Positions 22,101 to 44,490 are shown, numbered from the stretch's first letter. The stretch is DNA of 64,000 nucleotides from Brienomyrus brachyistius (GCF_023856365.1 NC_064543.1:6527952-6591951); one strand, 5' to 3'. Made by a program: numbers and translations. Notes: generated from the letters alone by a model not told the origin.

Positions 22101-24285
22101 AAGTACAACTAACTGTCTCCTTGTCCTGCCTTCAGTCTGTGTAAATGCTGGTCCTCGTGAGCAGATTCTCCCCTGTGGCAGGTGCTGAGAGATGCAGTAA
22201 CGCACACTGTCGCAGATGCACATCCTGTAGTGGAAACCAGTCTCTGTTCCTTCAGGCGCTCTTGCCATATAAAGCGTCACTACAACTTTGAAATCGGTTA
22301 CAGGGAGCTGGGAGTTTCCCAGATCACTTTCAGGAAAAGTCTTCACTCTCAAAGTATGAGGGAATTTAGATTAAGACCAGGAAAGTTAATTGTAATGAAA
22401 CTAGACACAATTTTAGTCTGTATCCTAGCCTTAGATATTTAGTTATGTTGTTTGACACATCTGGATTTAGTTACCGAAAATGAACCAAAGGGTGAGGAAC
22501 ATCAAATTGAAACGACAGACCCAGGTATAGCGTGGAACGTAAGCATCGCTTGCTTGTTTGTGAACGCCGATGCTAAGAGGAACTGGCACCGCGGTCTGCC
22601 GCTCACTCGCTGGTTGTAGACCACCCCACTTGGCATTCGGTCGTGAGCTTTATCACGAAGCTCAGGGAGAGGCTGGTGATGCACAGTTACTATAAAAAGT
22701 ATGTAAAAATGTTTACTCTGTCTAGGAGGAAAATAAGACAACTGAGCAAAATTAACGTGAAACTGGTTAGTACTTTTTGATTTCATATTTTGTGGAAATG
22801 TAAGATGTGGTTCATTTCTCTGGGGAGAGACTTGGTGGGAGAAACTCTTTAATGCTAAATCGCCCACTTCTAACTGACTGTCGTCACTCCCCTGTGGTTT
22901 TGTTAATGCAATGGTTTTGACAGGGGGAGACTCGTAGCATGAAGGATGGACCCCATTGCAGTTTTATTTGCATGACTCTGCTAGGGATGTGATGTTTCTC
23001 GCCGTATAAGCGACCATCAGCTTTTGTGTCTACCTCTCTCCGTAGCCGTGGAAACGGCTGACCCAGACCAGGGCTCTGCAGAGGGACGGGACGGAACCCC
23101 GGAGAACCTGAAGCAAAAACGAAGTCGCTGTTTCATGTGCCGTAAGAAAGTGGGACTCACAGGTGAGGGGAGGCAGTCTTGGAGAGGACCTTAGAGGGAC
23201 ACCCAAGAGTTAAGGGGCTATTTTCAGTGCCAGTAAATAAGCACTACTGTGAAATGCATTGAATATGTATTTTTTTATTTGCCAAGCACCAACCTAAGGC
23301 TAATTATGTGCATTGCAAACATTTTGTATGATCTGGGTTCATTTATGACGGTTTGACTGGGCAATTCTAGCTAAGAATCTTTTGATTTGTGCATGTAAAC
23401 CAACAGTCTAATATGACAATTATGATTTTCAGTTTAAAACAAATATATCTCCATTGTGGCACCTCCCTGCCTCGCATGGCTCTGCTCTTCTCCAGTGACT
23501 CCCTCTTTTAATCCCCTTTCTTTGTTTGCATCTCTGTTGCCATAGTGACCTGCATTTGAAGGCATTTTAAAGGTTGCGGTGTAACATTCCAAATTTTGCT
23601 AAATATCAGTAGCTTATAGCTATGAGGTGGGTTTTCATTTGCGTTCAGATCGAAGGTAAAGGGAATGTACAACTGTCTCCCATTGCTGAAGAACTGTCGT
23701 TATTTTCAAAGCAGGACAATAACTTACGTATGTGTGTGTGTGTGTGTTTTCTGTAACAACCAAATTTTATTGACCTGAGATAAACACTTTGCTTTAGGAG
23801 GCCTGCAGTAAGGTTCATATCACCCAGACAAATCATGCTTGTTTTCGTCCGATTTTCGCCACGTTGCTCTGTCCCTCTGCATTATTGTGGACTGCAGTGA
23901 TGCATGTATCATAACCAATGCAGTGAGCCTTTGCTATTGGGTTAGTTATTCTGGTCCCCGAATTCTTTACCACTGTTAAGCAAACGCCCAGACAGCTCTG
24001 CTGAGAGAGCAGCTGCCATATCTGAAGGGGTCTGTCAAGGCAGCCGGTGGATATTGGATATACACATTGGTTTTGGGTTTGATTTCGGGTTTGATTTCTT
24101 TATTGGGGGCGTTCATTTTAGAATTTTGTTTTACAGGTTTCGACTGTAGGTGCGGAAACGTGTTCTGCGGTACCCATCGATACTCCGATGTTCACAGGTG
24201 CACCTTTGACTACAAAGCAGACGCCGCCGAGAAGATTAGGAAAGAAAACCCTGTAGTTGTTGGGGAGAAGATCCAGAAGATATGA
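19006..24285 (+). CDS. zfand6: AN1/A20 zinc-finger protein ZFAND6 (linker exon uncertain)
   Basis: ZFAND6 (AWP1) is a cytosolic A20/AN1 adaptor that binds ubiquitin through its A20 finger and is linked in the family to TRAF/NF-kB signalling and to peroxisomal protein export. Clear exons are 19006-19156 (A20 finger, Cys14, Cys18, Cys30, Cys33), 23046-23162 (start of AN1, [12 protein letters not shown]) and 24137-24285 (rest of AN1 and C-terminus ending [18 protein letters not shown]). A linker exon at about 21263-21374 is likely, but its phase does not fit the next exon in its most natural reading. The start is the ATG at 19006, seven bases after a splice acceptor; a GTG six bases earlier is in frame but not expected to be used. 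Human is 208 residues. Confidence 0.93.
19157..21262 (+). other. ZFAND6 intron
   Basis: No exon is visible. A (TA)n microsatellite lies at about 19530-19552. Around 20655-20960 the text (ACTGCATGATATTGGAAAATTCC) looks like a known style of teleost dispersed repeat, but I cannot set its ends. Confidence 0.5.
21263..21374 (+). CDS. zfand6: ZFAND6 putative linker exon
   Basis: After the phase-1 end of the A20 exon, a start at 21263 or 21266 reads [18 protein letters not shown] and continues Ser/Thr/Pro/Asp-rich, like the family linker. It ends at a plausible donor (ACAG/GTACCA) in phase 2, whereas the next exon needs phase 1. Alternatives are an unseen extra exon, an internal donor after 21316 (phase 1), or acceptors at 21276/21279 that restore phase but give an unlinker-like sequence. 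Confidence 0.45.
21375..23045 (+). other. ZFAND6 intron
   Basis: This interval may hide one more linker exon with length 3n+2, which would resolve the phase conflict. I looked for a Ser/Thr-rich frame with acceptor and donor and found none convincing. A dispersed-repeat segment lies at about 21825-21915. Confidence 0.5.
21825..21915. repeat. dispersed-repeat fragment related to 17898-18016
   Basis: TTTGTTTCAACCAACTAG, GAGTATAATCAGAG and TTTACTTTCTGGACCTGG occur in the same order as in the inverse of the fold-back at 17898-18016, at lower identity. Boundaries are approximate. Confidence 0.45.
23046..23162 (+). CDS. zfand6: ZFAND6 coding exon (AN1 finger start)
   Basis: The acceptor is CTCTCTCCGTAG. 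The frame reads [20 protein letters not shown], an acidic linker, then [18 protein letters not shown]. It carries the first Cys pair of the AN1 finger. The donor is ACAG/GTGAGG, and the last G forms the glycine of TGF with the final exon. Confidence 0.95.
23163..24136 (+). other. ZFAND6 last intron
   Basis: This 974-base intron has a short (TG)n run at about 23730-23748 and no recognisable exon or element. Confidence 0.7.
24137..24285 (+). CDS. zfand6: ZFAND6 terminal coding exon (AN1 finger end)
   Basis: The acceptor is TTGTTTTACAG. The frame reads [20 protein letters not shown], then a Cys and the conserved tail [19 protein letters not shown] before TGA. With the previous exon this supplies the full AN1 set of six Cys and two His zinc ligands. 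Confidence 0.97.
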
Positions 24286-24895
24286 AAGCCCTTCGCTGGA
24301 TTTTGATAAAGCCAGTTTAGATATACTTTTCCATTTTTCTTTCTTTCCTGAAATCATTCCCAATTTGTTCTACATAATTAAATTATGCATGGCACCTACA
24401 ATGCGCCGTTGAAACTGTAATTTTATTAAGTTGCGATTATTCGATTTCATTTTCTTCTACATGTGCTTTGTGAAATCAAAACATTTATGAATACAGTTTA
24501 ATGCCGGTGTCTTCGAATCATTTAGGGTTATGTTTGTGATTAGGGTGGACGCCTGCAGTGCATCGTGTGAAATGCATGTCATATGTCAATTACCAGTCAC
24601 TTTCTTCTTTTGTACTGTAAATAGTTTCTACCAATAACCGAATGCGTGATGGGGCAGATGTGCAAGTGTGTTTTTTCATTAACGGCTAAAAAGCGGTTTG
24701 CGTACGTTGCAACATTTTATTTCCTATTGCTGTAGGGGTGTGTGTGTGTGTGTGTTTCCTTCGAGTGGTAGTTATATGTGTGCGTTTCCTTGCAGATTTT
24801 AAATGAAAGCGTGAGTATACTTGATTTCAAAGAGTCCAAATGAAGTATGAACTCACAGCACTTTTGTTAGTTTGTTCAGTTTTAACTTTTATTCT

Positions 24896-24901
24896 AATAA
24901 A
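24896..24901 (+). terminator. ZFAND6 poly(A) signal AATAAA
   Basis: A canonical AATAAA lies 610 bases after the ZFAND6 stop, followed by a TG-rich stretch (CGGTGTGAG) about 35 bases on. It gives a 3' UTR of about 0.6 kb. Confidence 0.7.
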
Positions 24902-25414
24902 GTTTAATTAAATTTTACACGTTTGGTTAAACAACATCGGTGTGAGATTTTTTTTTAAGCATAAAGAATGTAGGTATCTGAATGAAATAAGAATGAGTCT
25001 CATAGATACCAGTGAATACAGCGCATTTGCATCTTTAAGGTGTGTATCATGAAATAGTGTATAATTCTGCGCTTTAAAATTACTTGTGTTGAGTTGTATG
25101 TTCTTAAGCAAAAACAAAAGAATCGAGTTCATTGGCCAAGTGTGTGTGCGGCACACAAGAAATGTGTTTCCGACAGTTGGTGTCTCACCGGTAGATTACA
25201 ATACAGCGAAACAAAACAGTGTAGAGTAAATGCAACATAAAAGACCTCTTATTTACCGACAGACATAAAGGTATAGTTAAAGCACTAAGGCATGGTAAAT
25301 TACGATACATCGAAGTAAAAATGTACTCCTTTCGAAGTGCAATTTTGCCGAGTCATTGAAATTAGAGTTTAATTATTTCCCAGGTTTGGGGGAAAGGGTG
25401 GGTATGGTAACGGA
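24902..25414. other. ZFAND6-FAH intergenic spacer
   Basis: This short spacer separates the ZFAND6 poly(A) signal and the FAH promoter. No repeat or exon is visible. Confidence 0.6.
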
Positions 25415-25531
25415 AATCCCTATTGGTTACTCGTGCAGAAGGGGGCGGCCGTCACTGTGAACATCTGGAGAAGGTTACTGGTTCTTCTGCTTGGACTGAA
25501 GAGCATCCAGGACCCGAACTGCAACTTCAAA
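25415..25531 (+). promoter_or_regulatory. FAH promoter and 5' UTR (putative)
   Basis: An inverted CCAAT box (ATTGG, 25422-25426) and a GC box GGGGGCGG (25441-25448) lie about 85-110 bases before the FAH ATG. This TATA-less layout fits a compact vertebrate promoter. The start site is not determined. Confidence 0.55.
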
Positions 25532-34899
<9,368 letters not shown>

Positions 34900-35013
34900 G
34901 GCACCGCCAATGGCCCACGGGGTGGAGGAGCCCGACCTGGAAGAGGGCGGCGGAGGAAGTGCAGCGTCGACGTTTGCATCAGGGCACCTCCTGTAGACGT
35001 CTAAGGCTCTTTA

Positions 35014-35019
35014 ATTAAA
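35014..35019 (+). terminator. putative FAH poly(A) signal ATTAAA
   Basis: ATTAAA lies 115 bases after the FAH stop and is followed by GTGTGCTGTTTTC about 30 bases later, a usual arrangement for cleavage. It would give a very short 3' UTR. Confidence 0.5.
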
Positions 35020-38000
35020 ATCACGGTGGGCCGAGCCTCCATTGCTGTGTGCTGTTTTCATTTTATTTTCACGAGTGTTTTGATCATATTTTCAAAGACG
35101 GCCCTTGTTTGTGATTCTGAGGCATTATCTGCCGAATTGTTTGTGCCGTCGCACGTGTTTTGAAATCTAATTACGCGGTCCTCATCTGATTTCTCCCTGC
35201 GCTATCAGTCTGGCCCATTTTCTGCCGTGGTGATTAATTAGCCCTGATTTCTGAACATGCGGCGATTTATGCGGCCTACGTAGAAAGCGTGGGCTCGGAA
35301 ACCATATGCAATTAATGAAGATAGATGCGAGAGGAGGTCTTCTGCTTCAGAGAGGACCTAGATTTAAGATTTATCAGATTTAACTAAAGAAATGCATTTG
35401 TGCAATGGAACTGTTACAGAATGCCTTGGACCACAGCACCTGAAAACATCGTTGTTGATCAGCGAGTCCTGTTCCCGTTCTGGGTACGCATGACATCCAG
35501 CATATGATGTGGTTGGGTTCTTCCTTCTAATTAAAGAGCACAGTAGTGGTATATGGGGACCGGTTAGCTTAATTGGCCAACTACTGGCAGAGCCTATGTT
35601 AATTACACTCAAATTGACTTAACTATGTATTCCTTTCCTGACCTCAATAATTGGACATGATTTGTTCATTAGGTTGAGCATTTAGTTAGTCACTGATATC
35701 AGTATTCATGTGTTAATTTTGCTATAATCTCATGTCTTACGGTGGGACGGGGGAAGGAAAAATTATCCATGTAGCAGCTCCAACAAACTAGGGTTTATTT
35801 AACAAAACGGAACAGAACAGAGAACCAGAACACAAAGGCACCATGAATCAAAACTAAACTAAGTCAGAGAGCAACACCAGGAACAACACGACCAACTACA
35901 GTAACTAACAGGGGTAGCGACACACAGGAAAACAAGCCAAAACAAACCACTAAGGAACAGAACAAGAGCAGGCACTCAAATATACTACTAATAAGACGTG
36001 CTGCAGGACAGGTGAGAACCTTAACCAAATGAACCAATCACCAGGACTCAGGGCAACAAGGAACAGGTGCGGTATATTCCACTTAAAAGGCACTAGAGAC
36101 TAGGAAACATTAACAAACACTGAGGGTTAATGACACCAGAAGTGCAAGTGAAATATAAAATAAGGCATGGGCAGGGTAACCATTAACAAGGACCCGAAAG
36201 CGGAGACATTAGCAATACCAGACATGGGGATAAAATAAAACCAAAATGCTAAAGAAAAGGTGAGAATGGCCTCACCCCCTCGCCCAGGGCAACACTAAAT
36301 GGGATGGCCAGTGGGAACTGCTGGCCAAATGGGACAGAGCCACACAGGCACCGACCCTGACATCCCTGTGGGTGAGTTTTTCTAGAACATCATTAACTCC
36401 TTTACTATAAGCAGCTTCTTTCATTTGTAAGTGTAAATGCCAGAGTTTTCTACTATTCATGTGGGCTCCTGTGGCCATGTGGTAAAATCATAGGCCTAGC
36501 ACATTAATTCAAGCATAAAATATGTCACACCTTTGAAAAAACAGACCAGTTTCCACTTGGTCTGGTCAGTAAGGGAGCGACTCAGCTCAGTGATCACCCA
36601 TGTCAGGAGTTAAAAGGTTTTTCCTCATTTAAAGTCGTCACTATTCAGACAAACCCCGGGTAATAATGTGCTTTCCCACGCAGCATAAATCACACGGGCT
36701 CATATATTGACGGCTATATCTTTCACATCTTTTTGTCTGTTTTGAGTTTGCGAAATAAATCGCAGAAAGGATAAATAAAATGCTGTGTGCCACTTTATAC
36801 CAGTATGGGACGAGGCACTTTTGAAAATGGTCTCGGTAATTGATTGAATTGCAGGCATGGTGCGGGGTGGCTACGTTCCTTCAGTGTATTAGTTTTCTGT
36901 ACAGTTCATCCAGATGGAGCTTATCATTATTATTACTGAAATAATCCCCCCATGTGACGTGGAGTCCAGACAAGCAGTTCCGCTGTGAAAGCCCCAACTC
37001 TCGGGTGAACGGCTCTCACTTGTCCAGACCAAGTGATATTTCTCTGAATGCTTGTAGGCCTGTCCCCCCCCCCCCCAGCAGGCATTCTGTGCCTCGTACT
37101 CTGCAAAAACCCAACACTATAGTGAAATCATTCATGCCCACGCAAACTATGCAAAAAAGTCATTTATCTTTAATGCCACATTAATATAACAATTTGACCA
37201 AACCAACGTAAAAGGCCATTGCTTTGCCAAGTCAAACCCGATTCCAAATACCATCCCACCCATAAATCATGAGCGGAGGCGCGGCTGACTCGGTTACACG
37301 GTGCAGTTTCAAGAAAACAAACAAACAAAAAAATAGCCTCGTAGCATGATAGCTGGTTAACTCAACATCTGCAAACAGGGAGAACATTGTCAAGTGTGGT
37401 TGGAAAAAAAAGTTATAATCATGTATAATAAATGCACTCCTTTGCACATACGGAAAATCTGAGCGTGCACAACCATGATCCCAGTTAACGCCGGCAGCAG
37501 AGGAGGCCAGATATAGCAAAACCGCCAAGAAAAATACAGGGATACGGTATAAATGTTGATAGAAATTCAGTAAACCTCCAGAAGATATTCTTGACAAGGA
37601 GCAGCCATGGAAGGATATACATATATAAATATACATATGCACACACCAACCTGCATATTCAAGATCCCCAAAAACGTAAATAAAACGTCTTGCCACATGC
37701 AATATATCGTATTAATATCAGTGGTTTATGCTTCAGATTTCCATTCATTAGTTTAAAAAAAAAAAACGTATATCTGTTTGCGTTAAACAGCGGATTCAAT
37801 GAGCTAAAGAGAGTTAGAGCTGCGGGGCCGCGAATCGGCATTTTCGGCTGCCATTCTCCCGTCCATAAATCAGTTATCACTTCATTTAACGTTAGAACGA
37901 GCTCACGGTGTCTCGCACTCCCTGTCTGTGACAAGGGACTGTGCGTTCATTCATAAAAAGATTTTATACGCTTGTATTAAGTCCTGGAAATACCTGCTTC

Positions 38001-39525
38001 TTCGGCTCAACAAACGTTTATCCCGGATACGCAAATATGTCTCCATGCTGGTCAGTAAATAATAATCCACTGCCGGATGTAGAACTACTTACCTCGTGTG
38101 TTGTTGGTCCGACGTCAAAAGTTATTTATTTACTTCGTGCGTAAAGACCGTGAGGGAATGAATCACTGATTAGGTTCACGATTCCGGCTGTCCGAGGTTT
38201 AACAGTAAGCCGTTTTTAAAACGTTAAGTGACATTAAAATGGTAAAAATGGACCAACCTTGAGGATGTAACCAGTGAAAATATATGTATATAAAAAAAAT
38301 ACAGAACTCGTTCTTATTTTAAGACTGATTTTAATGGTCAGTTTTTTTGTCTGCTAAATGATACACCCATTACAAGGTGAGTTTTGCTTGTCAGTGTTCA
38401 CATGGCGCTCTACGGTTCTGTCCCTCGCGGTGTACTGAGGTTTTAAGATGGTTCTGTTGGTTTGGCTAAGGCTCTTTGTGGCATGCAGATGAGGATGTGA
38501 TCTCGTGAGCGGTTTGAAACGCTTCTCAGAGACATAACTCAGCGGTACCAGAAGGTACTTAGACCAGCTGACATGGTTGCTTGGTCAGACCCCTTAAGCA
38601 GGGGAGAGACAGTTTGATTTATACCATGTTACTCCTTCAACCTCCTTCATGACCGCTTTGGTTTTCAGTGCTGGAACAGAATGTCCATTTTCGCTCTGGA
38701 TTCAGTAAGGTGGTCTTATACGTGATTTTATAGATGGACTCATACTCTCAGAAAGTCACCTGTAAATGGCTGGAGCAGAACAGCTACAGAGACTCTGAGA
38801 TATTTGTAGTGAGTTTCATTATAGCTCAAATCATCACGCATATGAATTAAACGCTTCCAGGAAAGTGAGTAATGAATCCCATGGTTTTTGGCAGTCAACT
38901 GTGGGCCCCCCGCTTACGACCAAACATTTCAAAAGCCTCAAATAAATTTCCCAAAGTCAACTTGCGCTGTCTAGGTTTATCCACAGAGCTAGCAGTTAAG
39001 CCAGCGAGTGTAAATACAGGAGTTTTACGAGTGTTACCTTTCGTCCGACTGACGGACATGCCAAAAATATCAGCTTATTAACCTGGACAGTATGAGAAGC
39101 ATATGAGTGAGATGCTTTGGCAAGATGGATGATGTTTGTGTTTACAGAGACGCGCTTCTTTAATTCCAATATGCAGGCAACATTTTTGACTGGATGAAAC
39201 ATAACCACTCCCCCCGATCTGGATTGATCCAGAATGGGAAATGGGGAGACGTTCCCCCATTTGACACGGGATCTGTTTAACACGTCCATCATGAGGCTCT
39301 TCGTTGGCCCTCTCTTTTGGGGGAGGGGGGGTTCTTTTAATGGGGTCAGGGTCCTTCGAATGCAGGGTAAAAATGCCCCCCCCCCTGCCACCAGATCAAG
39401 CCAGACTGCTGGCCTTTTCTCTCCATCAGGCGAGGCCTATGGGAATCTCTGTTGCGTCTTTGCCCAGTTCCTGCCGGTTCACCGACATGTCCCGGGGGGC
39501 CTCCTCCACACCCATTCTCCCACCG
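35020..39525. other. FAH-CTXND1 intergenic
   Basis: No exon is recognisable. A repeat of about 0.5 kb spans roughly 35740-36270 (see separate entry). About 35090-35330 is low in repeats and carries GTGATTAATTAGCCC and GCAATTAATGAAG, homeodomain-like sites. The open frames at 37232-38144 and 38996-39391 have no family features. Confidence 0.45.
35740..36270 (-). repeat. dispersed repeat, minus orientation
   Basis: Read on the minus strand it ends AATAAACCCTAGTTTGTTGG, then CCTTCCCCCGTCCCACCGTAA. The segment around 51000-51600 on the plus strand ends in similar words (TTAATAAATCCC, CCATGCCCCACCGTAATGG). I take them as two copies of one family; no coding capacity is evident and the left edge is approximate. 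Confidence 0.5.
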
Positions 39526-39720
<195 letters not shown>

Positions 39721-40050
39721 TCATTGGCCCAGGCCACCTCGGCTACCATCCTGCTGTTTCACCTGGGAAGCACAGCGACGAAGGATAGACGACAATATGA
39801 TCTACTTCACTGTTTCCCAAGCCGCTCCTTGGGGACCCTCACAGTCCACGTTTTTGCTCCCTCCCAGCTCCCAACTGTCTGTCGATCCTCAAGGATCGGC
39901 TTGGAAACACTGATCTCCTTCACATAGTGGCCTCTGTAGAGATGCTATCAATGGCTGGAATAAGTAATTTACCTTATATTTACCCTTAAACATCCTTAAT
40001 AGCATAGGAGCAGGATGATGCATCTTTATTAACCCAATGTAAAAGTCCGA

Positions 40051-40140
40051 TTTACATTTACATTTGTTTATATAGCAGACACTTTTTTCCAAAGCGACAT
40101 ACAGGTGAAGCAAATAGCACATTACAAACAGATTTGTATG
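40051..40140 (+). repeat. dispersed repeat (AGCAGACACTTTT...CCAAAGCGACATACA type)
   Basis: TTTACATTTACATTTG, ATAGCAGACACTTTTTTCC and AAAGCGACATACAGG form a repeat motif found many times in teleost genomes. Further copies are at 41019-41100 and 63826-63900. Confidence 0.65.
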
Positions 40141-41018
40141 TTTATTAAAATAAACGCAAAAAGACATCTGGTACCCATTGAAGTAATAATTTTAGGCGTT
40201 TGTAAAATACTGATAGGTGTATCTATCGCGCACCGTAGCTCAGTGTGGGGGGGGGCGCTCTATAAGCTGCCACCTGATTACCAACCACATGGCGTGACAT
40301 ATGTGAGGGCGTGCGTGTGCCCTGCATTGGACTGACATCCTGTCTAGGGTGTCCCCTGTACTGGACAGGTGATATGCAAGATGTATCTGTCAAGCGATCA
40401 ATATATAACATTAGTATTTAAATTCGGCACATTTTAAGTCTGAAGAGAAATATCATTTTAAGAATCAACGATTAATACTCCGTGTACATCTTTTAAAAAA
40501 GGGTTACATTAAAAATAACCGCATAAACGTGCCTGTTCAAAATGTATCTTGACCGTGTAAAATACAGTGAGTGTATGTTTATTTGAGCGTTGTCCTATTG
40601 CAGTTGGCACCGCATCCCCCGTGATGCATCGCCACTCAGAATATCCTACAGCTGATGATGCCCCCCTACGTGCACTTTGGTACCGGTCCAGATCCCGCAG
40701 CCAGATCCGCGATCGTGCTGCCAGGGCTTGGAGCGACTCTGCCTGTGCAATCATACTGATCTCTCCGAAGTCACCCGGTCCTGGATCTAATAAAACCTGA
40801 TCAATCGGTAGGGGCAGAAGATTGAAATCAGCGTGTCAATAGAAAAGGGGACAGATTAAAATTACACTCGAGGCAATTTAGAGCGGGGGGTTACTGCTTG
40901 GTTGCTGTAACTGCACGAAACCCAGGGTCGATAACGATGGGCTGAGAGGATGTGCTGTAACAAGCGGATTGCTGGCGGGAGGCTTCTCGTGCTGCCCCGG
41001 TCAGCGAGCTTGGGCGTC

Positions 41019-41100
41019 ATTTACATTTACATTTACATGTATTTATTTAGCAGCCGCTCTTTGTCAAAGCAACGTACAAGCGAGGCAGATAATACACCAC
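41019..41100 (+). repeat. dispersed repeat, same family as 40051-40140
   Basis: CATTTACATTTACATTTACA, TTTAGCAGCCGCTC and AAAGCAACGTACAAGCGAGG follow in the family order, with more changes than the other copies. Confidence 0.65.
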
Positions 41101-42211
41101 AAGCAAGTGAGGGACCTCAGCGAGGCTAAGCTTCCAGAGGGACCCATGACTGCAGGACAGTGGTTTAGCTTCCTTTCAAGATTCTCATTATAACTATATT
41201 AATGCTTTAGTTTATGAATGTTTGAGGTTCGACATGGCTGTCTAAAATGAGTTTGCATTAATGAACGAAACTAAGCTTCCGCTAATTAAGCTCAGTCTGT
41301 AGAGTACTGTTGTAATTGTGTCCCTCAAAAACAGTGCAGCCTGTGTGTGTTTAGCTATTCAAATTCAGCTGGGATCCAGTTGACCACAGGTTTTCCGGTT
41401 TGGGAGCACTGGGGAATTACCGCACCCAAACGAGAAACGGGGGCGGGAATAGGTTCCTCCAAACCTGTCAGCTATGCAGTTTCTTTAACTAGTTTTGTAT
41501 TTTCGTTATTTGTCAGTAAAATAAACTCCCAAGCAACATGATCTGATGCCGCTTTACTAGCTGACAAGTATACAATTTTACACAAAAAAACTACATAGTT
41601 GAGCTTAAAGAGACGGGAATTGCGGTCTGGGGACTATTATGACATGGTCATCAGTCTTTAAGTTGTTGCAAACCACACAGTAAAGATGTACTGGTCAGAA
41701 GGGCCTGGTTGAAGGAATTCACATTATCTTTCTAAGGCCTTAATGCTTAGAGAGACCAAATCTTGCGCTCTCAGCAGAGCAGTATCTATCATCCTCCCCA
41801 GCAGAGCTGTCTGTATTGTTCAAAGGTAGATTAGTGTGAAGTGGCTGTTTCTCGGCCTCAGGTACAGCCCTCTCTCCCCATACTGCTCTTCAGTGTTCGA
41901 GTACCAGTGAAGCCTTGTGTGTCAATTTACTAAAGCGACTCATGTCGTCGTTTATCCGGAATCGAGGGCATGTGGAGAAATTTTTATTTCTTTTTTTATT
42001 CTTAACTCTCTTTATATTCTATATTTTTATCGCCATATTCTATTATTATTTTCAGTTAACATTTTGTGTCTGTTTTATTTGATTACATATCTTTATCTTC
42101 TTTTTTATTTTTGTACTCTAGTTCTTAGTAGGTCAGGCACTACAAATTCATTTTGCTGCTTGTTGTACTATGTATGATTGTGTACATGACATTAAATTTA
42201 AATTTGAAAGC

Positions 42212-42573
42212 GGGGGCAGCATGGTGGTGCAGTGGTTAGTTGCCTCACACCTCTGGGACCCGGGTTCGAGTCTCCGCCTGGGTCACATGTGTGTGGAGTT
42301 TGCATGTTCTCCCCATGTCCTCGTGGGGTTTCCTCCAGGTACTCCGGTTTCCCCCCACAGTCCAAAAACATGCTGAGGCTAATCGGAGTTACTAAATTGC
42401 CCATAAGTGTGCATGTGTGAGTGGATGGTGTGTGAGTGTGCCCTGCGATGGGCTGGCCCCCCATCCTGGGTCGTTCCCTGCCTTGCGCCCATTGCTTCCA
42501 GGATAGGCTCCGCCCCCTCCCCCCCCCCCCCCGCGACCCAGTAGGATAAGCGGTTTGGAAAATGGATGGATGG
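42212..42573 (+). mobile_element. full-length SINE with 10-bp target duplication
   Basis: Same family as 13148-13493, with head GGTGGTGCAGTGGTTAG, B-box-like GGGTTCGAGTCTCC, body and GGATGGATGG tail. Identical flanks ATTTGAAAGC lie at 42202-42211 and 42574-42583. A C-rich run near 42520 interrupts the otherwise conserved CCGGACCCCCCGCGACCC segment. Confidence 0.9.
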
Positions 42574-44490
42574 ATTTGAAAGCCTGCAGGTTACGAAGCG
42601 AATGACCAAATTCCAAAAACGTAGCATTACAGCTAAATTAGCAGGGTCAACTAGATCACCTGGTGGTCGCAGAGAGCAGCCCTTTCGCCGCTAATTGCAT
42701 CATTTCTGAGTTTCTGACCACTTTTTTAGGGACGAGTCAGTGGAAAGTTCATCAGGCTCTCGCGGGGAGTGCAGACGAGCTTTGTGATGTACTGCGATGC
42801 TGAGGAGTGGGCTGATGGCGTCTCTCTGACGACGGTGCCTCGGGATGCATGCTAATCGCCTGTGGCGAGCTGCAGCTGGAGTCTACGTGCCACCTTATCT
42901 TATTTTGTTATGTACGTTTCTTTCACTTTTAATCTGCTGCTGCTCTTTTGACATTAATATCCCAGCCTCCAAAGAGTGTGAAAATGCCATCCATCCATGA
43001 CTCCCCAGGATGAGTGTTTACTTGACGCCTTATACTTGGTGATGTCAATTATTTTTTAAAATGCCTCTATTCCATCCAAGGCCCTGACCAAGTGAAGTCC
43101 GTTCTGGGTCACTTGCTGATTGGCTGGCCTGTTCTCCTCCTCCGGGAAAGCCAATCCCACTGCCAGTGTCTATCATTCTTCATTCTGATGTGTTCGTACG
43201 GACTCACGCCTCTCTCCCTTTTGGCATCGGGTTCTTCGGGCTGAACGGTGAAGGAATTTGCTCCCCCCGCATGCTCGCCCCGCAGGCAGGACCACTGAAA
43301 CGCACGATCTCCCGTGAATCTGAGCGTTTAAAGCAAACGATGTCCCAAGCATTCTAAGTACTATATTCCTCCTTCCCGCAAGAAACGCGAAAGATAAATA
43401 GGATAAATACTAAAGTTCATGAATAAGTAGCTTTGGCTGATGTTGAGGGAAAACAGTTTAAAAAAAAAAAAGTGTTTGCAGCCTTTTCGGGGAAATCGTA
43501 AATTCGTAAAAATGCAAAGTGACACGCAGGTCCCCTGTGTTAGTGAACCTGGGTGTTATTCAGAGACCCCTCAGAGCGCTCCCTGCTGGCCGGCTTGGGG
43601 ATGACACCTGGGGGGGCCCTTAAAACCCTTGGCTCCTGCTTGAACTTGGACAATGAGGAAGCCCCTCTCTTCGCTCCTCTCCTTCCCTGGATCAGCACTT
43701 TCGGAATACCATTCCTGCCTGAGAATACCGAGCAATTTTGTTTACCAGACATTTCTACTTATGCTGTTGGGGGGGGGGGGGGCTTTTCTGAGCCATAATT
43801 ATTGCTTTTTTCAAGTACTTGGGCAAGTGTAACCTTGGTAACAGCATTAGCAATTTAATGGAAAATTAGGGCTGACTCTGTCAGGCAAGGACCCCTGTAC
43901 AGATACCTTTCATCTCCACAGTGACTCAGTTCTGATCAAACATTTCTAGGTGGTTCTCTGATGTTCCATCTCTGCATTATGCTGCGGACTCCCGTCTACA
44001 GAACGTTACCCCCGTCTCCCCCTGTTGATTTTAAAGCCAGGCGCTGGGGCGCGCAGCTCCAGGTCTCCATACAGCAGAAGGAAGGTTAATTTATTCTGTT
44101 TAAAAATGAAGCTGATCGGAGTTAAGTGGCATTTCCAGCATTCATATTTTCTGCACGTCACAGAGTTGTTGTCGGAAGGCACACAAACGGCATAAGAGGA
44201 TGTGTGGCTTCTGTCGTGGAAATTCAGCACACGGCCTCAGCGTGACACGTAACGCAGGTGCTGGTCTCTCAGTGGCCTCCGCACTTGGGATGTGGGGTCA
44301 TTTTATCCAATGTTCATTAAAGAAACATATCCGGCTACAAGGAGCGCGGAAAAAGGAGGATCTTAGAAGGAGGTGGTGGGGTGGACTCTCAGGCAGGAAT
44401 GTCAGGTGGGGGGGGGGGCAAAGCAGATGGCAGCAGCCGCCGTGGTGCTGGGAGTCAGTGCGGCTCAGATGTTCAGGGATGCAGAGCTTC

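Noticed and set aside
36272..36478. 68-codon minus-strand frame next to the 35740-36270 repeat
   Set aside because: It has no recognisable domain and lies at the edge of a dispersed repeat; too short and isolated to call.
42731..42855. Acceptor-like TTTTTTAG followed by 41 open codons ending in TAA
   Set aside because: No homology that I recognise, and FAH is already complete at 34899 and ARNT2 starts at 53222; likely chance.
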